Positions 62,598 to 64,000 of a stretch of 64,000 nt of DNA are shown in pieces. Each line of letters opens with the position of its first letter. Positions within the stretch are counted from its first letter, which is position 1. Position numbers and translations under genes: made by a program. The notes beneath the pieces are model-generated. The model did no database searches. It was not told the DNA's origin and saw nothing but the letters and a program-made list of their open reading frames with translations. Source of the DNA: Taudactylus pleione (taxonomy: Eukaryota; Chordata; Amphibia; Anura; Myobatrachidae); NCBI GenBank assembly GCA_031769625.1, contig JAUIMM010000188.1, positions 10,144,001-10,208,000 on the forward strand, given 5' to 3'.

Positions 62598-64000
62598 TTC
62601 TACTTCAGGGTCCATAGGGGGTCCACAGGGTTGACCTTGGGGTATAGGTTGGGAACCAAATCCGGGCACCACGCAGTTAAAGCTTTTAGCTCCCAGGATG
62701 CACTGGGTCCACTCTCCCTATAACCCCACCCCCAAGCCAGAGGCACCTCAGTTTAAGTTGGTGCCCGGCCGGAGTCGGGTCACCGTTAGCGCAGGGGGAG
62801 CTGATTAGCAGCCCCTAAGCTTATTTTATTTTTTTAGGGACAAAGTTTTTTCCATGGACTTTGGACTCTTCAGAGCGGCAGCGTCGGACTGTCCATAGGA
62901 CGTCTAAGCTGCCGCTCCGTCACCCCGCTGGCGCTGAGACGCCAGTACAGATCTGGGGATCTCAGCGGGACCCCAGAGTCTGTACTAGCCGGACTCTGTG
63001 GGCGCCCAGGACTGCTGCCGGATCCACGGGGAGCAGGTAAGGTCGCGGATCACCGCTTGCGGTGATCCGCGCATTTCAAATGCAGTCCTGTGCCTCCGGT
63101 CTCAGGGGACAGACCGGAGGCGCCGGCAGTGGCGGCGGGCCCCCCATACCCCGTGTGTCCACTAGACCACCAGGGACTTAACGATCGGTGCAGGGAGCCG
63201 GCGTCCCGGGGGTTAATAGCCGGCCAGGGGAGGCAGCCTTCCCTGTTACAGCGGCTCCTCCCCTCAGCTCAGCGCGCCTTTCAGTATCCATAGTCTGGCG
63301 TCGCTGAGCTGCTTCCTCCGCGGGCCACGCTTCCTCTGAGGTCTCCAGCGGCCATTTTATCTCTGTGGTGCAGCAGAAATCTCTCAGGATGGCAGTTGGT
63401 CCAGTCCCCCTGCGTACCTCACCATCAGGTCAGTGTACACAGCGCTGTAGCCTTCCCAGACACTGAATCTGGGCAGTTGAATGCAGTGTAATAGTGCAGT
63501 ATATTATATGACATGTTTATGTATATATGTATATATCTGCATTGTATGTGACTTATGCTAGTGCTGACTGTCTGTACTTTATTCTCTCACCTGTCAGTGT
63601 ATATCTATCCCTTTTCTTTATCTGCCCTAATACAGCTGTACTTAGGGTGGTTCTGAGACCTCACATTTATATACTTGTTAATATTTGTGTGGTTTGTCAC
63701 ATACTGTTGCGTGCTGCACGTTGCCATATTTTAGATGGAACTGTGTGTTGCATACGCTGAAAATGGGTCCCTGCAGCTAATTTTTGGCATCAGTCAGGAC
63801 CAGTATAGTGCTGCTTAATATTTCCGCCAAGATTGGTCAGATATGTCTGACCAGGAGATAGAGCGTTATACTGCACCCATTTTTACTATCCTGCAAGTCA
63901 TGTGCTGCAGGTGTTAGTGCGGAGGATTTGACTCATAAAGGGTTCTGTATGTGGCGTCATCTGGTGCTGGCCTCTTTCACGACCCCCTTGGGCGGTTTGT
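62598..64000 (+). other. GC-rich sequence after the satellite, probably part of a dispersed repeat
   Basis: The satellite stops abruptly in CCTGTAT and is followed by TTCTACTTCAGGGTCC, then CpG-rich text to about 63400 with short hairpins (CGCGGATCACCGCTTGCGGTGATCCGCG at 63044-63071), then AT-rich text. Short open frames at 63090-63293 and 63527-63760 show no recognisable domain. A short frame starting MSDQEIERYTAP at 63844 stops after about 24 codons. The layout (GC-rich leader, then AT-rich stretch) would suit the 5' region or LTR of a retroelement, but no protease, reverse transcriptase or integrase motif is visible. No HDHD2 exon is recognisable here. Confidence 0.35.

Larger units (their letters stand above)
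23885..64000 (+). other. HDHD2: HDHD2 intron, more than 40 kb, 3' end not in window
   Basis: After the donor at 23885 I find no HDHD2 coding sequence to the end of the window. The expected next exon would open with the rest of HAD motif IV (further Asp residues), and no such segment is visible in 62598-64000. The intron therefore exceeds 40.1 kb, against 2555, 5835 and 8610 bp for the three preceding introns. About 96% of its visible length is the 66-bp satellite. That the exon lies beyond 64000 is an inference; a misassembly or scaffold junction in the array is the alternative. Confidence 0.75.

Noticed and set aside
63090..63760. Short frames after the satellite as the last HDHD2 exon
   Set aside because: Neither contains the expected acidic motif IV continuation or the conserved C-terminal HDHD2 sequence.

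Overview
This window is vertebrate nuclear DNA, most likely from a frog or another amphibian with a repeat-rich genome. The evidence is one split vertebrate gene with GT-AG introns, a decayed Tc1-type transposon of a kind known from fish, lampreys and frogs, many PIF/Harbinger-like miniature transposons (MITEs), and tandem repeats. The class is inferred from the repeat content; no sequence here fixes the species. There are no prokaryotic operons, CRISPR arrays or recognisable RNA genes.

The only gene I can support is HDHD2 (haloacid dehalogenase-like hydrolase domain containing 2), on the + strand. Four coding exons are visible, at 6272-6373, 8929-9137, 14973-15057 and 23668-23884. They join in frame to give residues 1-204, ending exactly at the Gly-Asp that opens HAD motif IV. 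The remaining C-terminal part, roughly 55 residues by comparison with the vertebrate protein, is not in the window. The intron after 23884 is therefore more than 40 kb long.

Layout: 1-6271 is upstream sequence or the intron before the first coding exon. It holds MITEs and a 2.1 kb Tc1 fossil (726-2868) with a MITE (827-1389) inserted in it. The introns between 6374 and 23667 hold further MITEs with 3-bp target duplications, foldback elements, a 48-bp minisatellite (11062-11760), a short 20-bp minisatellite (about 21740-22065) and two copies of a G-rich element with TTAGGG-like internal repeats.

From 24100 to 62597 (60% of the window) there is one tandem array of a 66-bp unit, all in one orientation except for a 149-bp inverted segment at 52261-52409. 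The array has a hierarchical structure, with tandem duplicated blocks of 554, 957 and 2328 bp and a block dispersed five times. Because 66 is a multiple of three and the unit has no stop in any minus-strand frame, the array produces very long spurious open frames, up to 4771 codons. I do not consider these genes. After the array, 62598-64000 is GC-rich sequence that looks like the start of a dispersed repeat, possibly a retroelement.

The main points of interest are the giant intronic satellite inside a conserved housekeeping-type gene, its nested amplification history, the inverted patch that looks like a template switch, and the dated nesting of transposons.
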